Positions 1-9,171 of a stretch of DNA of 64,000 nt are shown here, piece after piece. The DNA comes from Flavilitoribacter nigricans DSM 23189 = NBRC 102662. GTDB taxonomy: Bacteria > Bacteroidota > Bacteroidia > Chitinophagales > Saprospiraceae. Position 1 is the first letter of the stretch. Each line of letters starts with the position of its first letter. Position numbers and translations under genes: made by a program. The notes below the pieces were generated by a model. That model made no database searches, was not told where the DNA came from, and saw only the letters and a program-made list of their open reading frames with translations. The stretch lies in assembly GCF_002646595.1 (NCBI RefSeq), contig NZ_PDUD01000030.1, positions 124,001 to 188,000 of the forward strand, read 5' to 3'.

Positions 1-831
1 TATATTGGATTCTCCAATTCCCATAAGATCTTGAGTATTTGCCGATACCGTGCTTGTAAAAGCTCCCAATCCTTCACCAAGCAATTGTTCTGCTCCTCCG
101 TCTATCTGATAATAGACCCGTACATAATCCACTGTTCCGGTAGCGTCTCCTGCTTCACCAAAAATATCAACGGAAATATCCCTTGGGCAACACTCCTCCA
201 CAATGATATCGTTTGATACCCAATATACCTCTGTTCCCCCGACATTTCTAGCGACCAATTGCTTACTACTGTTTTGATTCTGTACTCTGAAGTAACTATT
301 ACCACCTAGACTAGCTCCGTTACGGAAAGCAGTTCCCTGTCCAACGGTAGCTTGTGAAGAAGTATTATTTGTTAAACCCGTATTAACAGGAACACCTTCA
401 AAATCCTCCAAAAAGGCAGTACCACAAACTTGTCCGGCCGCTGCCGCTACATCCAAAGTCATTACTTCGTTCGGAGCATTGCAACCAGTTTTAGATGCCA
501 CCACGTTAATCGTTAAATTACCAGTGGGGGGAGTAGCAAGATCAACCATGATTGATCCCGTACCAGTTCCATCAACTTCCAGCGTAAGATCGAGGATTTC
601 TCCAGTGAAATCTTCATAATTACTTGTAGTTACGATATCCAGATCCCATGTTCCTGTGCACACAGGATCAGAGATGGATGCTCCTGTAATAGTAATAGTA
701 ACTTCTTCAGTACTATTGGGAGAAAATTCCCCACTTGGGGCAGCGTCAGTAATAGTTAACGTCTGCCCAAAAGCAAAATTAGCGCCCATCAGAAAGCAGG
801 CAAGAGTGATCAGATTTTTCAAGTTGCTCAT
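1..831 (-). CDS. secreted protein, C-terminus cut by window edge
   Basis: An open frame runs from an ATG at 831 to base 1 with no stop (277 codons), so the gene continues past the left edge. The start has a clear signal peptide: Lys-containing N-region, hydrophobic core at about residues 7-20, likely cleavage after FAFG-Q near residue 22. The mature part is rich in Thr, Ser, Gly and Asn, as in beta-sandwich surface modules. A segment near residue 140 (EDFEG) followed by a jelly-roll-like stretch resembles modules of large exported Bacteroidota proteins. Real coding sense is supported by the signal peptide and by codon use without stops. The C-terminus, where a T9SS tag would sit, is not visible. 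Function unknown; adhesin or surface protein is inference. Confidence 0.8.
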   Translation of the reverse strand, partial: MSNLKNLITLACFLMGANFAFGQTLTITDAAPSGEFSPNSTEEVTITITGASISDPVCTGTWDLDIVTTSNYEDFTGEILDLTLEVDGTGTGSIMVDLATPPTGNLTINVVASKTGCNAPNEVMTLDVAAAAGQVCGTAFLEDFEGVPVNTGLTNNTSSQATVGQGTAFRNGASLGGNSYFRVQNQNSSKQLVARNVGGTEVYWVSNDIIVEECCPRDISVDIFGEAGDATGTVDYVRVYYQIDGGAEQLLGEGLGAFTSTVSANTQDLMGIGESNI

Positions 832-1332
832 TATAATACCGGTTTAAGGGAAAAAATAACTGCATCTTCTACCAGGAACTACGGTAGTGCCTAATGAAAA
901 TACAGCGTGTTTACTTAACTGAACGGGTAACAGTTCCCATTCAGGAGGTCGTTTGCATGAGATTTTGGGAAATAAAGCGTGTCATTGAAACGGAAGGAAA
1001 ACCATTCTTGTTTGCCGATTACAAACTACAGTTGGCTTATTTCGGTTTAAAAAATCAATTTTCAGCGCTATTAACCTGGCAAATATAGTTTTTTTTTGCT
1101 ATAGGATCCGGTTGGTTATCGTTTTGACGATGACGAATCCAGCAAACACCTTTATACCGCTATAATTTTTCGCCTAAAAAAGATTAGTGAAATAGAATGA
1201 TTTAACAATTTTCGCTATATTTAAGTCCCTATCAAAACAGTTCCTCATTTTTTTCGCAAACCCTCTGAGTCTTCAGTTTCCTATACCTGATTGAAGCCGT
1301 TCCCCTATTAACTTCTTAAAGACCTGCGAATT
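832..1332. other. gene-less divergent intergenic region
   Basis: 501 AT-rich bases between the secreted-protein gene (minus) and the c-heme gene (plus). A perfect Bacteroidota -7 box on the minus strand, TATATTTG, lies at 1080-1087, but would leave a leader of about 240 bases and I see no matching -33 TTTG. On the plus strand TATATTTA at 1216-1223 is one base off the -7 consensus and could serve the downstream operon. No convincing small gene, hairpin or RNA gene seen. Confidence 0.45.
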
Positions 1333-2769
1333 ATGAGTATCCAAAAATGGATCCTGATCGCCGTGTGGGCGATCTTTGGAGGAACTGTAGTATTTAGCCT
1401 CAAAAGTTGTATCGACAGCACCGAAGCCCAGGCTACCACGGACCATTCTACCTCAGCTGCTGCCCGATTTGTGAATAATAAATTTCCGGATTTCGGCCAG
1501 ATGATCAGTCCCAAGGACTTTTCCGAGCAATATCCGGGGGAGGAAGTCTTTAAACTCAAACAGGACTATCCGCTGGATATGCCGCCGGACAGCGAGATCC
1601 CACCTTTTTTCGATATTCCATTTGACGAAGGAGATCAATGGATGGACTACGCCAAGGCCGTCCGCGATTACTGTTTTGAGGGGATGATCGAGGTTGATTT
1701 TGACGCCAATAAGAACGAAAAGCGCCAGTGGTACCACATGCCCTGGATGCACTGGGGAGATCAGGCCACCGAAGGGTTCAACGGACTGGCCAAAGAAGCC
1801 CAGATCAGTCCGCTTCAGCTAACGCCCGAGCAAACGGACGCCCATCAGGTTTATGCGCTGGGGTTTTACAACAGCTTTGCCGGCTATACCCTGGCCCAGA
1901 TGTGGCAAGATCCCATCAACCCCAATCCGGCTGCTACCCAGGCCCCGGAAGGCGGTTTTCCTGTCGGTACCGTCATTTTCAAATTACTCTTCACCGACGC
2001 CGACGAAAGTCAGGTTGATTATCTGACCAACCCCTTCGTCTGGAACGGCTACGTTACCCGCACCTGGTCCGATTCGGTACGGGTGGTCAAACCCATGCAG
2101 CTCATTCAGATGGATTTTATGGTCCGTGATCCGCGTGCCGATCAATACGGTACCGGCTGGGTATTCGGCACGTACTGCTATAACGGAAAACTGAACGAAG
2201 GAAAAACCGGAGCGGCACGCGCCGAGAACCTGGTGCCCGTAGGTATTCAATGGGGAAATGACCCGCAGGATACCACTAATTTTATCAATCCCTATCCTCC
2301 GCTGCGCACCATCATCAATCCGAACCTCCAGCAGACCCGCATCAACCCGGATTCCACCCAACTACCCCCGCAACACCTCGGCTGGGGAGGTCGGCTGGAT
2401 GGTCCCGTAGATCTGAATACGGCCTCCTGCATGTCCTGCCACGCCACGGCAGAATTCCCACAGATCGGAGCGCTGGTTCCCGCGGAGGCTTTTATCGGCA
2501 TTAAGAATAAGAACGGGGTAATGGTGAAACTCACCGAGACTGACGCTCCGGAGTGGAAAAAATACTACACCAACCTCCGATGCGGTACGCCTTACGATTC
2601 CGAAGCTACTTCCTGCGATTTTTCCCTCCAGGTATCCCTGGCACTGGAATATTTCTACCAGTGGAAATCGCAGGATGAAGCCGGACAGTGGTACCACGAT
2701 TTTCTCCAGGCCGATCGCCCCATTCACCGCGGTGCTTCCGAGCATCTCAAGGCCTTAAATATGAAATAG
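1333..2769 (+). CDS. membrane-anchored protein with one c-type heme site
   Basis: 478 residues. A single hydrophobic segment at about residues 7-23 should anchor or export it, placing the rest in the periplasm. One covalent heme motif CMSCH lies near residue 363, within SCMSCHATAEFP. The middle is rich in Trp, Tyr and Pro, with WYHMPWMHWG near residue 137. I see no second CXXCH, so it is a mono-heme protein unlike multi-heme peroxidases. It is the first gene of a close unit: 13 bases separate it from the phosphoesterase gene and 36 separate that from the XDH-type gene. This makes it a candidate periplasmic electron acceptor, though the direct link is inference. The N-terminal ...SLKSC is not a good lipobox. 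Confidence 0.72.
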   Translation: MSIQKWILIAVWAIFGGTVVFSLKSCIDSTEAQATTDHSTSAAARFVNNKFPDFGQMISPKDFSEQYPGEEVFKLKQDYPLDMPPDSEIPPFFDIPFDEGDQWMDYAKAVRDYCFEGMIEVDFDANKNEKRQWYHMPWMHWGDQATEGFNGLAKEAQISPLQLTPEQTDAHQVYALGFYNSFAGYTLAQMWQDPINPNPAATQAPEGGFPVGTVIFKLLFTDADESQVDYLTNPFVWNGYVTRTWSDSVRVVKPMQLIQMDFMVRDPRADQYGTGWVFGTYCYNGKLNEGKTGAARAENLVPVGIQWGNDPQDTTNFINPYPPLRTIINPNLQQTRINPDSTQLPPQHLGWGGRLDGPVDLNTASCMSCHATAEFPQIGALVPAEAFIGIKNKNGVMVKLTETDAPEWKKYYTNLRCGTPYDSEATSCDFSLQVSLALEYFYQWKSQDEAGQWYHDFLQADRPIHRGASEHLKALNMK

Positions 2770-2782
2770 AAAAACCCAAATT

Positions 2783-4384
2783 ATGAGTCAATACTTAAAA
2801 CCTCAGCCCCGACAACTGCAGGAAAAAATCAATCATATTGTCGTCGTCATGCTGGAAAACCGATCTTTCGATAACCTGCTCGGCTGGCTTTATTCCGACC
2901 GGACGCCCAACAACAAGCAGGAATTCGAAGGATTGAACTGGAACCTTTGGAACCCACTGAACAACATCGATTCCGACGGTATCCCTTTCATTGAAAAAGT
3001 TCCGGTCGAAATGAACGGGCAGAAAAAAAAGCGTTACGGCAAGCCTGTTCCCAATCCGACCAATTTCTGTTTACCGGATCCCGATCCCGGCGAAGGATTT
3101 CTGGATACTAACGACCAGTTGTTTTCCAGCTACCAGGTAGCGCAACAATACACTCCGGAACCGACCAATATGGGTTTCGTAAATAACTACCAAAAGGCGA
3201 TGCTCTACGGGAGTTATTCCTTTGGTGACGATCCGACGAATCCACGGAATATCATGAAGTGTTTTACGCCGGAGCAAACACCGGTGCTGAGTGAACTGGC
3301 GTGGTCGTTTGCGGTTTGCGATCATTACCACGCCAGCGTTCCCAGTCAGACTCTGCCGAACCGGGCCTTTGTACACGCTGCCACTTCCGACGGGAGTGTG
3401 AATAATACGCCAACGCCCTTCACCACCAGCAAAACCATCTACAATCAGATCCAGGATGCTATCGACGGCGGCCGCACCGAACTGAGCTGGGGCATATTTG
3501 GCAACAACCCGCTGCCCAGTTCCGGCAAAAAACGGGAAGATGATCTGCCGGGAAAATTTGGCGATGACCATTTCTCGCTGACGCGTCTGTGTATGACCCA
3601 GCTCCACGACACACGTTTTGACCAGAATTTCGGTACGATAGACGATTTTCTCAAACGTTGTAAAAAAGGTACACTACCGAGCTATTCTTTTATTGAGCCT
3701 ACCTACGGCGGCCCGGATCAAAACGATCAGCACCCGCCGGCGGATATCCGGCCGGGTGAAAAATTGATGGCGGACCTGTACAATGCCATCAAGAAGTCGC
3801 CGAAATTCAATGAGACCCTGTTTATCATTACCTACGATGAACACGGCGGTTGTTATGATCACGTTCCACCTCCCGGTGGTGCCAGCAATCCCGATGCGGC
3901 TAATACCGCCGGGCAGCACGGTTTTCAGTTCAATCGATTTGGAGTTCGGGTGCCCTGCGTGGTGGTCAACCCCCACATCCCCGCCGGACTGATCGCACGG
4001 CCTTCCGGTTACATCCCCTACGATCATACTTCCATTATCAAAACGGTGCAAAACTGCTTCCGGCTGAAAGGGTATCTCACCCAGAGGGATAAAAATGCAC
4101 CGGATCTTTCGGGCCTACTGCTGCTCGACACTCCCCGGCAAAAGGATATCCCCAGAGTAAAACCGCTCAAATGGAATACGACCATCGATGAAGATCACAT
4201 CAATGATCTACACCGGATCATCGTCACCATCGTAGAAGCGCTCACCGGGAAGAAGAAAGCCGATAGTGCTGATTTTATGGAATTCATCCAGAAGAACTAC
4301 AATCGTCTGTTTCCGGGAGCGGTGGCTTCTGGTAAAAAGGCCAAAAAGAAGAAAAAGCTAAAGCTAACTACCAAAGTGAAGTAA
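2783..4384 (+). CDS. phosphoesterase family protein (phospholipase C / acid phosphatase-like)
   Basis: 533 residues of the alkaline-phosphatase-fold family that contains bacterial phospholipase C and AcpA (Pfam Phosphoesterase). Seen: NHIVVVMLENRSFDNLLGWL near residue 17, the family's metal-site signature; DHYHASVPSQTLPNR near residue 180; PTYGGPDQNDQHPPAD near 308; and ITYDEHGGCYDHVPPP near 350, which carries the C-terminal Asp/Glu/His metal ligands. Unlike many relatives it starts without a Tat or Sec signal, so it may stay in the cytoplasm. It ends in a Lys-rich tail (about residues 518-533). Substrate cannot be read from sequence. The gene sits between a c-heme protein and an XDH-type oxidoreductase, an unusual partnership. 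Confidence 0.85.
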   Translation: MSQYLKPQPRQLQEKINHIVVVMLENRSFDNLLGWLYSDRTPNNKQEFEGLNWNLWNPLNNIDSDGIPFIEKVPVEMNGQKKKRYGKPVPNPTNFCLPDPDPGEGFLDTNDQLFSSYQVAQQYTPEPTNMGFVNNYQKAMLYGSYSFGDDPTNPRNIMKCFTPEQTPVLSELAWSFAVCDHYHASVPSQTLPNRAFVHAATSDGSVNNTPTPFTTSKTIYNQIQDAIDGGRTELSWGIFGNNPLPSSGKKREDDLPGKFGDDHFSLTRLCMTQLHDTRFDQNFGTIDDFLKRCKKGTLPSYSFIEPTYGGPDQNDQHPPADIRPGEKLMADLYNAIKKSPKFNETLFIITYDEHGGCYDHVPPPGGASNPDAANTAGQHGFQFNRFGVRVPCVVVNPHIPAGLIARPSGYIPYDHTSIIKTVQNCFRLKGYLTQRDKNAPDLSGLLLLDTPRQKDIPRVKPLKWNTTIDEDHINDLHRIIVTIVEALTGKKKADSADFMEFIQKNYNRLFPGAVASGKKAKKKKKLKLTTKVK

Positions 4385-4420
4385 TCGCGTCCGATTTGCT
4401 ATCCACAAAAAAATCCGAAA

Positions 4421-7400
4421 ATGCCTAATAACGTAACCTTTTTCCTTAACGGCGATCCGGTCACGGTTAATGATCCGGATCCCGATTACCTGTTGATTGA
4501 TTACCTGCGATCTCCGGAAGTTGGTCTCACCGGAGCTAAAAAGGGCTGTGGCCAGGGAGGCTGCGGCGCATGCACCATTATCCTATCCCAGTGGAATCCC
4601 GAAAAACGGGAAGCCGAGCACCGTTCCATCAATTCCTGCCTGCGACCAGTCTGTGCGCTCGGCGGTTTGTCCGTCACCACGATCGAGGGTACGGGCGGCG
4701 TCGATCACGTATCCGCCAGGCACCTCAACTTTGCCCCTACTTTTTCGCGGGGCGGTGTCAGTCTCAGTAAGATAAATCCACCCGACCACTGGAAAGAAGT
4801 GCGGGAGGAATTGGAAGAGCACCGGGAACATAAAATTGCCAAGACGGAAAAACTGCTGAAGCAGGCCAATAAAGTCCAGGCCTTTGCGGTCCGCAATCCG
4901 CTGGAATTCGAAAATGGTAAAAAGAAGAAAAAGAAAAAGGATGAGCCGCACGACGAACACGAAGGAATGAATCCCGTGGCGCACCGGCTGGCTATGAACA
5001 ACGGTACGCAGTGCGGCTATTGTACCGTTGGATTCGTCATGAATATGAGCGCTTTCCTGGCGGCCAACCCCAAACCAACCAAAAAGCAGATCGAAGATAT
5101 TTTCGACGGCAATATCTGTCGCTGTACCGGTTATCGGGCCATCCTTACCGGCATGAAGACTTTCGCTTCCGACTGGAGCAAGGAAGATGAGGCCGAACGC
5201 ATGGATTGCATTTCCGAGGATCGCTGCCAGGAAGTACTGATCAAGGACCACATCAGTATTCCCTTTCCCAAGGCATCTATCGAGCAATCCAAAGTCGTTC
5301 AGATCGAAAAACCGGGGCAGCAATGGATAAGCCCGGAGAACCTGAACGCACTAAAAAAGATCCTGCGCAAACACGGTACCGACGCCCGGATGGTATTTGG
5401 AAATACGTCCTATGGTATTTACCCGGAAGCATTTGAAAATGCTAAAGTCCTGGTCGATCTACGCCTGATCAAAGAACTGTATGGTATCCAGCGGAAATCG
5501 GACCTGATCGAATTTGGAGCGCTAACCACCTACAGCGAACTGATCGACGCCCTGGCCGCAGATGTAGCCTCCGGAAAGATCGCAGAAAACAGTCGCTGGG
5601 GAGCCATTGATTTTATGGCCCGTCGCACCGCCGGAATGATCGTTCGCAATGCCGCTTCCATCGGCGGAAATTCCATGCTGGTATTCAAGCATATCTTTGA
5701 GCAGGAACCTTTCCCTTCAGACATTGTCACCGCACTTGCCGGAACGGGATCGGAAATCGAATTCCTGCGCATCTCTACCGGCAGAACTTCCCGTTATACG
5801 ATCCGCGAGCTGGTCCGGAATATCCGCAATCGCCCGGAGCTGGCCGATGATATCATTCTGCTGCGATACTATCTGCCGGTAGGCAAAAAGAACGAGGTCA
5901 CTCTGGCTCAAAAGGTGGCCCTGCGACAGGTGAATTCCCATTCTATCGTCAATGCGACGACGCGGATTGAAGTTTCAAAAAATATGGAGGTCACGGATAT
6001 CGACGTGGTCTTCGGTGGGATCGCGCCCTTCCCCTGGCATGCGGCCCGCACGGAGCGTTGGCTCAAAGGCCGAAGGTTATCATTGGACTATTTCCCGCGT
6101 ATTGCGCGGATCCTGCGTCGGGAAGTTCGGTCGGAACTGCACTACTGGAAGGATCGAATGGATGGGCTTCCGTCGGAAGGATTTACCGATGCGTACCGCG
6201 AAGAGTTGGCGGTTGGTTTTCTATATAAGGCCATGGTCAATACCTTAAATGAAAAAGCGCCGAAGAGTGTACCTCCCCCGGTGCGGTCCAGCGGGGAGAT
6301 CACCTGGGGACACTGGCCGGTGAGTAGGGGTACCCAATACTACGAGAACCGAATCTGGACCTCACCCGTCGGGCAACCGATCGTGAAACTGATGGCTTTT
6401 CACCAGGCCATGGGCCAGGTACATTATACCCACGAGATCGAATTGCCGCCGCTCGGAAAAAATGCCGCATTCGTACAGAGTATGCGGGCTTTGGCACAAT
6501 TTCATTACTGCCTGCCCGGTGGAAAAAAGGAGGTACATATCCACGAGGTACGGGAACACCTGGCCGAAAAATTTTCCGGCTTTTTCGAATTGCTGACTTA
6601 CCGGGATATTCCCAAAGGAGGTATCAATTTGCAGGGTATGGGTGCGGACCAGCCTTTATTGGCCGTCGATCAGGTGAGTTATGTAGGCCAGGTGATCGCG
6701 ATGGTGATCGCCGATACCGAACAGGAAGCGATTCGGATCGCCGCCTATGCTTCTAAAAACTGTATTGGCTACCATCCCGTAAAGTTGCCAAAAAAATGGG
6801 CCCCGGATTGGACCAAACCGATCCTTAGTATCGACGAAGCCATCAAACAGGGCAGTATATTTCCGGATGCACCCAAAAGTGCACCTTTCATGACCCACAT
6901 CTGGAAAGTGACCCGCCCCGGTAGCCAGTTCGACTGGATGACCGCCGGGAAAGATCCACTGGATAAGAAGCCAGATTCCCATCGTCGAAAAGTGGACAAT
7001 AACCGGGTACGGGTAATCGAGAATACCCAAGTCTCCGGCTGTCAGGTGCACTTTTATATGGAAACGCAATCCTGTGTGGCCTATCCGGAGGACGGCAACC
7101 GCATCGTTATTCACCCCTCCTCCCAAAGTCCGACGGCCATGCATCAGACCAGCGCCATGGCCATCGGGTTCGAACACAACCGGGTGGAAATCGCCATTCG
7201 TCAACTAGGCGGAGGCTACGGCGGTAAAACCGAGCAGGCCCGCTTTATCGCCGGCCCGACCGCCATTGCGGCCATTGTACTGAACCGACCCATCCGTCTG
7301 ATCATGAAACGGGAGCAGGATACCGCCATGATCGGTAAACGACATGCCTATTACGGCCAATATCAGATCGCCATTGACGATGGCTTTTCCCAGAAAGATG

Positions 7401-8998
7401 ATCGCGGCCTGATCCGGGGCATCAACATGAAATTCTGGGGAGACGGCGGTGCATTTTACGACTGCTCCTTCATCGTTTCCAACTGTATCCAGCTCCGGAC
7501 CGATAATGCTTACAACATTCGAAATTTTGAAAGCCAGCTCGATGTCTGCCGGACCAACACGGCTCCCAATACCGCCATGCGGGCTTTCGGAGATATTCAG
7601 GGAAAACTGATCCTGGAAAACGCCATTGATGATGCTGCCTTTTCCATAAACATGGAACCCTACCAGGTGCGTCTGAAAAACATGTACCGCCAGGGAGATG
7701 TAACGCCATTCGGCCAGGCGCTTTCCTACTGCTACATGCGGGATGTCTGGGAATACACCCTGGAAAAAAGCGACTACGACAACAAGGTCAAGGCGGTAAA
7801 GGAATTCAATGACAACAACCGCTGGCGAAAACGTGGCGTTTACATGGTTCCCGTCAAATACGGTTCCGGTTATAACCTGGTCATGATCGAGCAGGCTGCC
7901 GCCATGGTATCCATTTACAGTGGTGACGGATCCATTGTGATCAACCAGGGTGGGGTAGATATGGGGCAGGGGGTGATCACCCAGATCGAGCAGGTGGCGT
8001 CCTACATCCTCAATGTGCCGATGGAATTGATCCAGGTACTGAGTGCCCGTACCAGCGTGATCCCCAACCCGACCAGTACCGGTGGTTCTACCGGTACGGC
8101 CTACAACGGGGAAGCCGTGCGTCAGGTCTGTGAGGTCATGCGTCAGCGGCTACTCAATTTCGGATACGATCTGCTGAAAGAACACGGAGACCAATGGTGC
8201 CGGGATCAGGGTGTGGATTTCTGGAATCACCAACAGGAAGGCTGGGCCGCCTCCGTTAAGAAAAAGGGCGCCGATCACGAAAATCTGATCTGGCAAAACC
8301 TGGTCGCCCTGGCTTTCCAGTACCGGGTCGAACTTGTCGCCACCTTTAACGCCAAAATACCGGGTGGAACCACGCCAGTGCCCGTCATGACTTTTAAGTC
8401 GCCGGACGAACAACCGGAAGTGCCGGGTATTCCCCTGAGTAATCCACCGGCAATCAGTGGAGAAGTGGATTCATTTTATGGGTTCACTTTCTCCGCCGCT
8501 TGCGCTATGGTGGAAGTAGATATCCTGACCGGAGAGACCAAGATCCTTAGCGCCGATCTGGTCTACGATATGGGCTGGAGCCTGAATCCGGCGCTGGATA
8601 TCGGACAGGTAGAAGGAGCTTTCATGCAGGGCGTCGGTTACATCATGACGGAAAAATTGGTACTCGAACCGGAAGGAGAGGAGCAGGGCCGGCTTAACAC
8701 CCTCAATACCTGGCGCTACAAGCCGCCCGCCATCACGACCATCCCGCTGGAATTGAACACGTATCTGTATCCGAGGGACCGGTCGTCTGAGATCCCGGAA
8801 AATCCGAACGGGCTGATCTCCTCCAAAGAGATCGGAGAACCGCCATTGGTGCTGGCCACCAGCGTATTCTTCGCCATCAAAGATGCGATCCGGTCTTCGC
8901 GGGTAGAACGAAAAAAGAGCGGACTTTTCCGCTTTGACGCTCCCGCTACGGTGCAGGAAGTGCGGCGGGCCTTAGAAGTGGAGGACCGCCATTTCTAA
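4421..8998 (+). CDS. single-chain xanthine dehydrogenase/aldehyde oxidase-type molybdoenzyme
   Basis: 1525 residues in eukaryote-like order. Two [2Fe-2S] clusters: Cys43/48/51/73 and Cys198/201/233/235. An FAD domain follows (about 310-600, with VFGNTSYGIYPE), then the molybdopterin domain (about 660-1510). Residues equivalent to the purine-site and catalytic residues of bovine XDH are present: Glu near 881 in HFYMETQ, Arg1054 in AMRAF, and Glu1473 in GEPPLVL. Eukaryotic enzymes are about 1330 residues. The excess comes partly from about 86 extra residues between the two Fe-S clusters (about 98-183), charged and ending in a Lys run. Most bacterial XDHs are split into two or three chains. No signal peptide, so cytoplasmic. 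Third gene of the unit after the c-heme protein and phosphoesterase. Purine or aldehyde substrate is not decided. Confidence 0.9.
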   Translation: MPNNVTFFLNGDPVTVNDPDPDYLLIDYLRSPEVGLTGAKKGCGQGGCGACTIILSQWNPEKREAEHRSINSCLRPVCALGGLSVTTIEGTGGVDHVSARHLNFAPTFSRGGVSLSKINPPDHWKEVREELEEHREHKIAKTEKLLKQANKVQAFAVRNPLEFENGKKKKKKKDEPHDEHEGMNPVAHRLAMNNGTQCGYCTVGFVMNMSAFLAANPKPTKKQIEDIFDGNICRCTGYRAILTGMKTFASDWSKEDEAERMDCISEDRCQEVLIKDHISIPFPKASIEQSKVVQIEKPGQQWISPENLNALKKILRKHGTDARMVFGNTSYGIYPEAFENAKVLVDLRLIKELYGIQRKSDLIEFGALTTYSELIDALAADVASGKIAENSRWGAIDFMARRTAGMIVRNAASIGGNSMLVFKHIFEQEPFPSDIVTALAGTGSEIEFLRISTGRTSRYTIRELVRNIRNRPELADDIILLRYYLPVGKKNEVTLAQKVALRQVNSHSIVNATTRIEVSKNMEVTDIDVVFGGIAPFPWHAARTERWLKGRRLSLDYFPRIARILRREVRSELHYWKDRMDGLPSEGFTDAYREELAVGFLYKAMVNTLNEKAPKSVPPPVRSSGEITWGHWPVSRGTQYYENRIWTSPVGQPIVKLMAFHQAMGQVHYTHEIELPPLGKNAAFVQSMRALAQFHYCLPGGKKEVHIHEVREHLAEKFSGFFELLTYRDIPKGGINLQGMGADQPLLAVDQVSYVGQVIAMVIADTEQEAIRIAAYASKNCIGYHPVKLPKKWAPDWTKPILSIDEAIKQGSIFPDAPKSAPFMTHIWKVTRPGSQFDWMTAGKDPLDKKPDSHRRKVDNNRVRVIENTQVSGCQVHFYMETQSCVAYPEDGNRIVIHPSSQSPTAMHQTSAMAIGFEHNRVEIAIRQLGGGYGGKTEQARFIAGPTAIAAIVLNRPIRLIMKREQDTAMIGKRHAYYGQYQIAIDDGFSQKDDRGLIRGINMKFWGDGGAFYDCSFIVSNCIQLRTDNAYNIRNFESQLDVCRTNTAPNTAMRAFGDIQGKLILENAIDDAAFSINMEPYQVRLKNMYRQGDVTPFGQALSYCYMRDVWEYTLEKSDYDNKVKAVKEFNDNNRWRKRGVYMVPVKYGSGYNLVMIEQAAAMVSIYSGDGSIVINQGGVDMGQGVITQIEQVASYILNVPMELIQVLSARTSVIPNPTSTGGSTGTAYNGEAVRQVCEVMRQRLLNFGYDLLKEHGDQWCRDQGVDFWNHQQEGWAASVKKKGADHENLIWQNLVALAFQYRVELVATFNAKIPGGTTPVPVMTFKSPDEQPEVPGIPLSNPPAISGEVDSFYGFTFSAACAMVEVDILTGETKILSADLVYDMGWSLNPALDIGQVEGAFMQGVGYIMTEKLVLEPEGEEQGRLNTLNTWRYKPPAITTIPLELNTYLYPRDRSSEIPENPNGLISSKEIGEPPLVLATSVFFAIKDAIRSSRVERKKSGLFRFDAPATVQEVRRALEVEDRHF

Positions 8999-9015
8999 TT
9001 CATTTTAGACAAAAG

Positions 9016-9072
9016 GGCCGGAGACCTGTACTTCGCAATTTTAAAAAATTGCTGAGGGTAGGATCTCCGGCC
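9016..9072. terminator. nested inverted repeat after the XDH-type gene
   Basis: Arms GGCCGGAGA (9016-9024) and TCTCCGGCC (9064-9072) pair perfectly and enclose a second small hairpin, GCAATTTT with AATTGC. It lies 17 bases after the stop codon. There is no T-run, so it is either a processing or stabilising structure or a non-classical terminator. Confidence 0.45.
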
Positions 9073-9171
9073 TATGCATTTATACTGACGTATAGGAACT
9101 AAGGATAATTCCCTAAATTAGCTAGGCGCAAACTGCGCGCATTCAATCATCACTACCCAAAATTCATTAGC

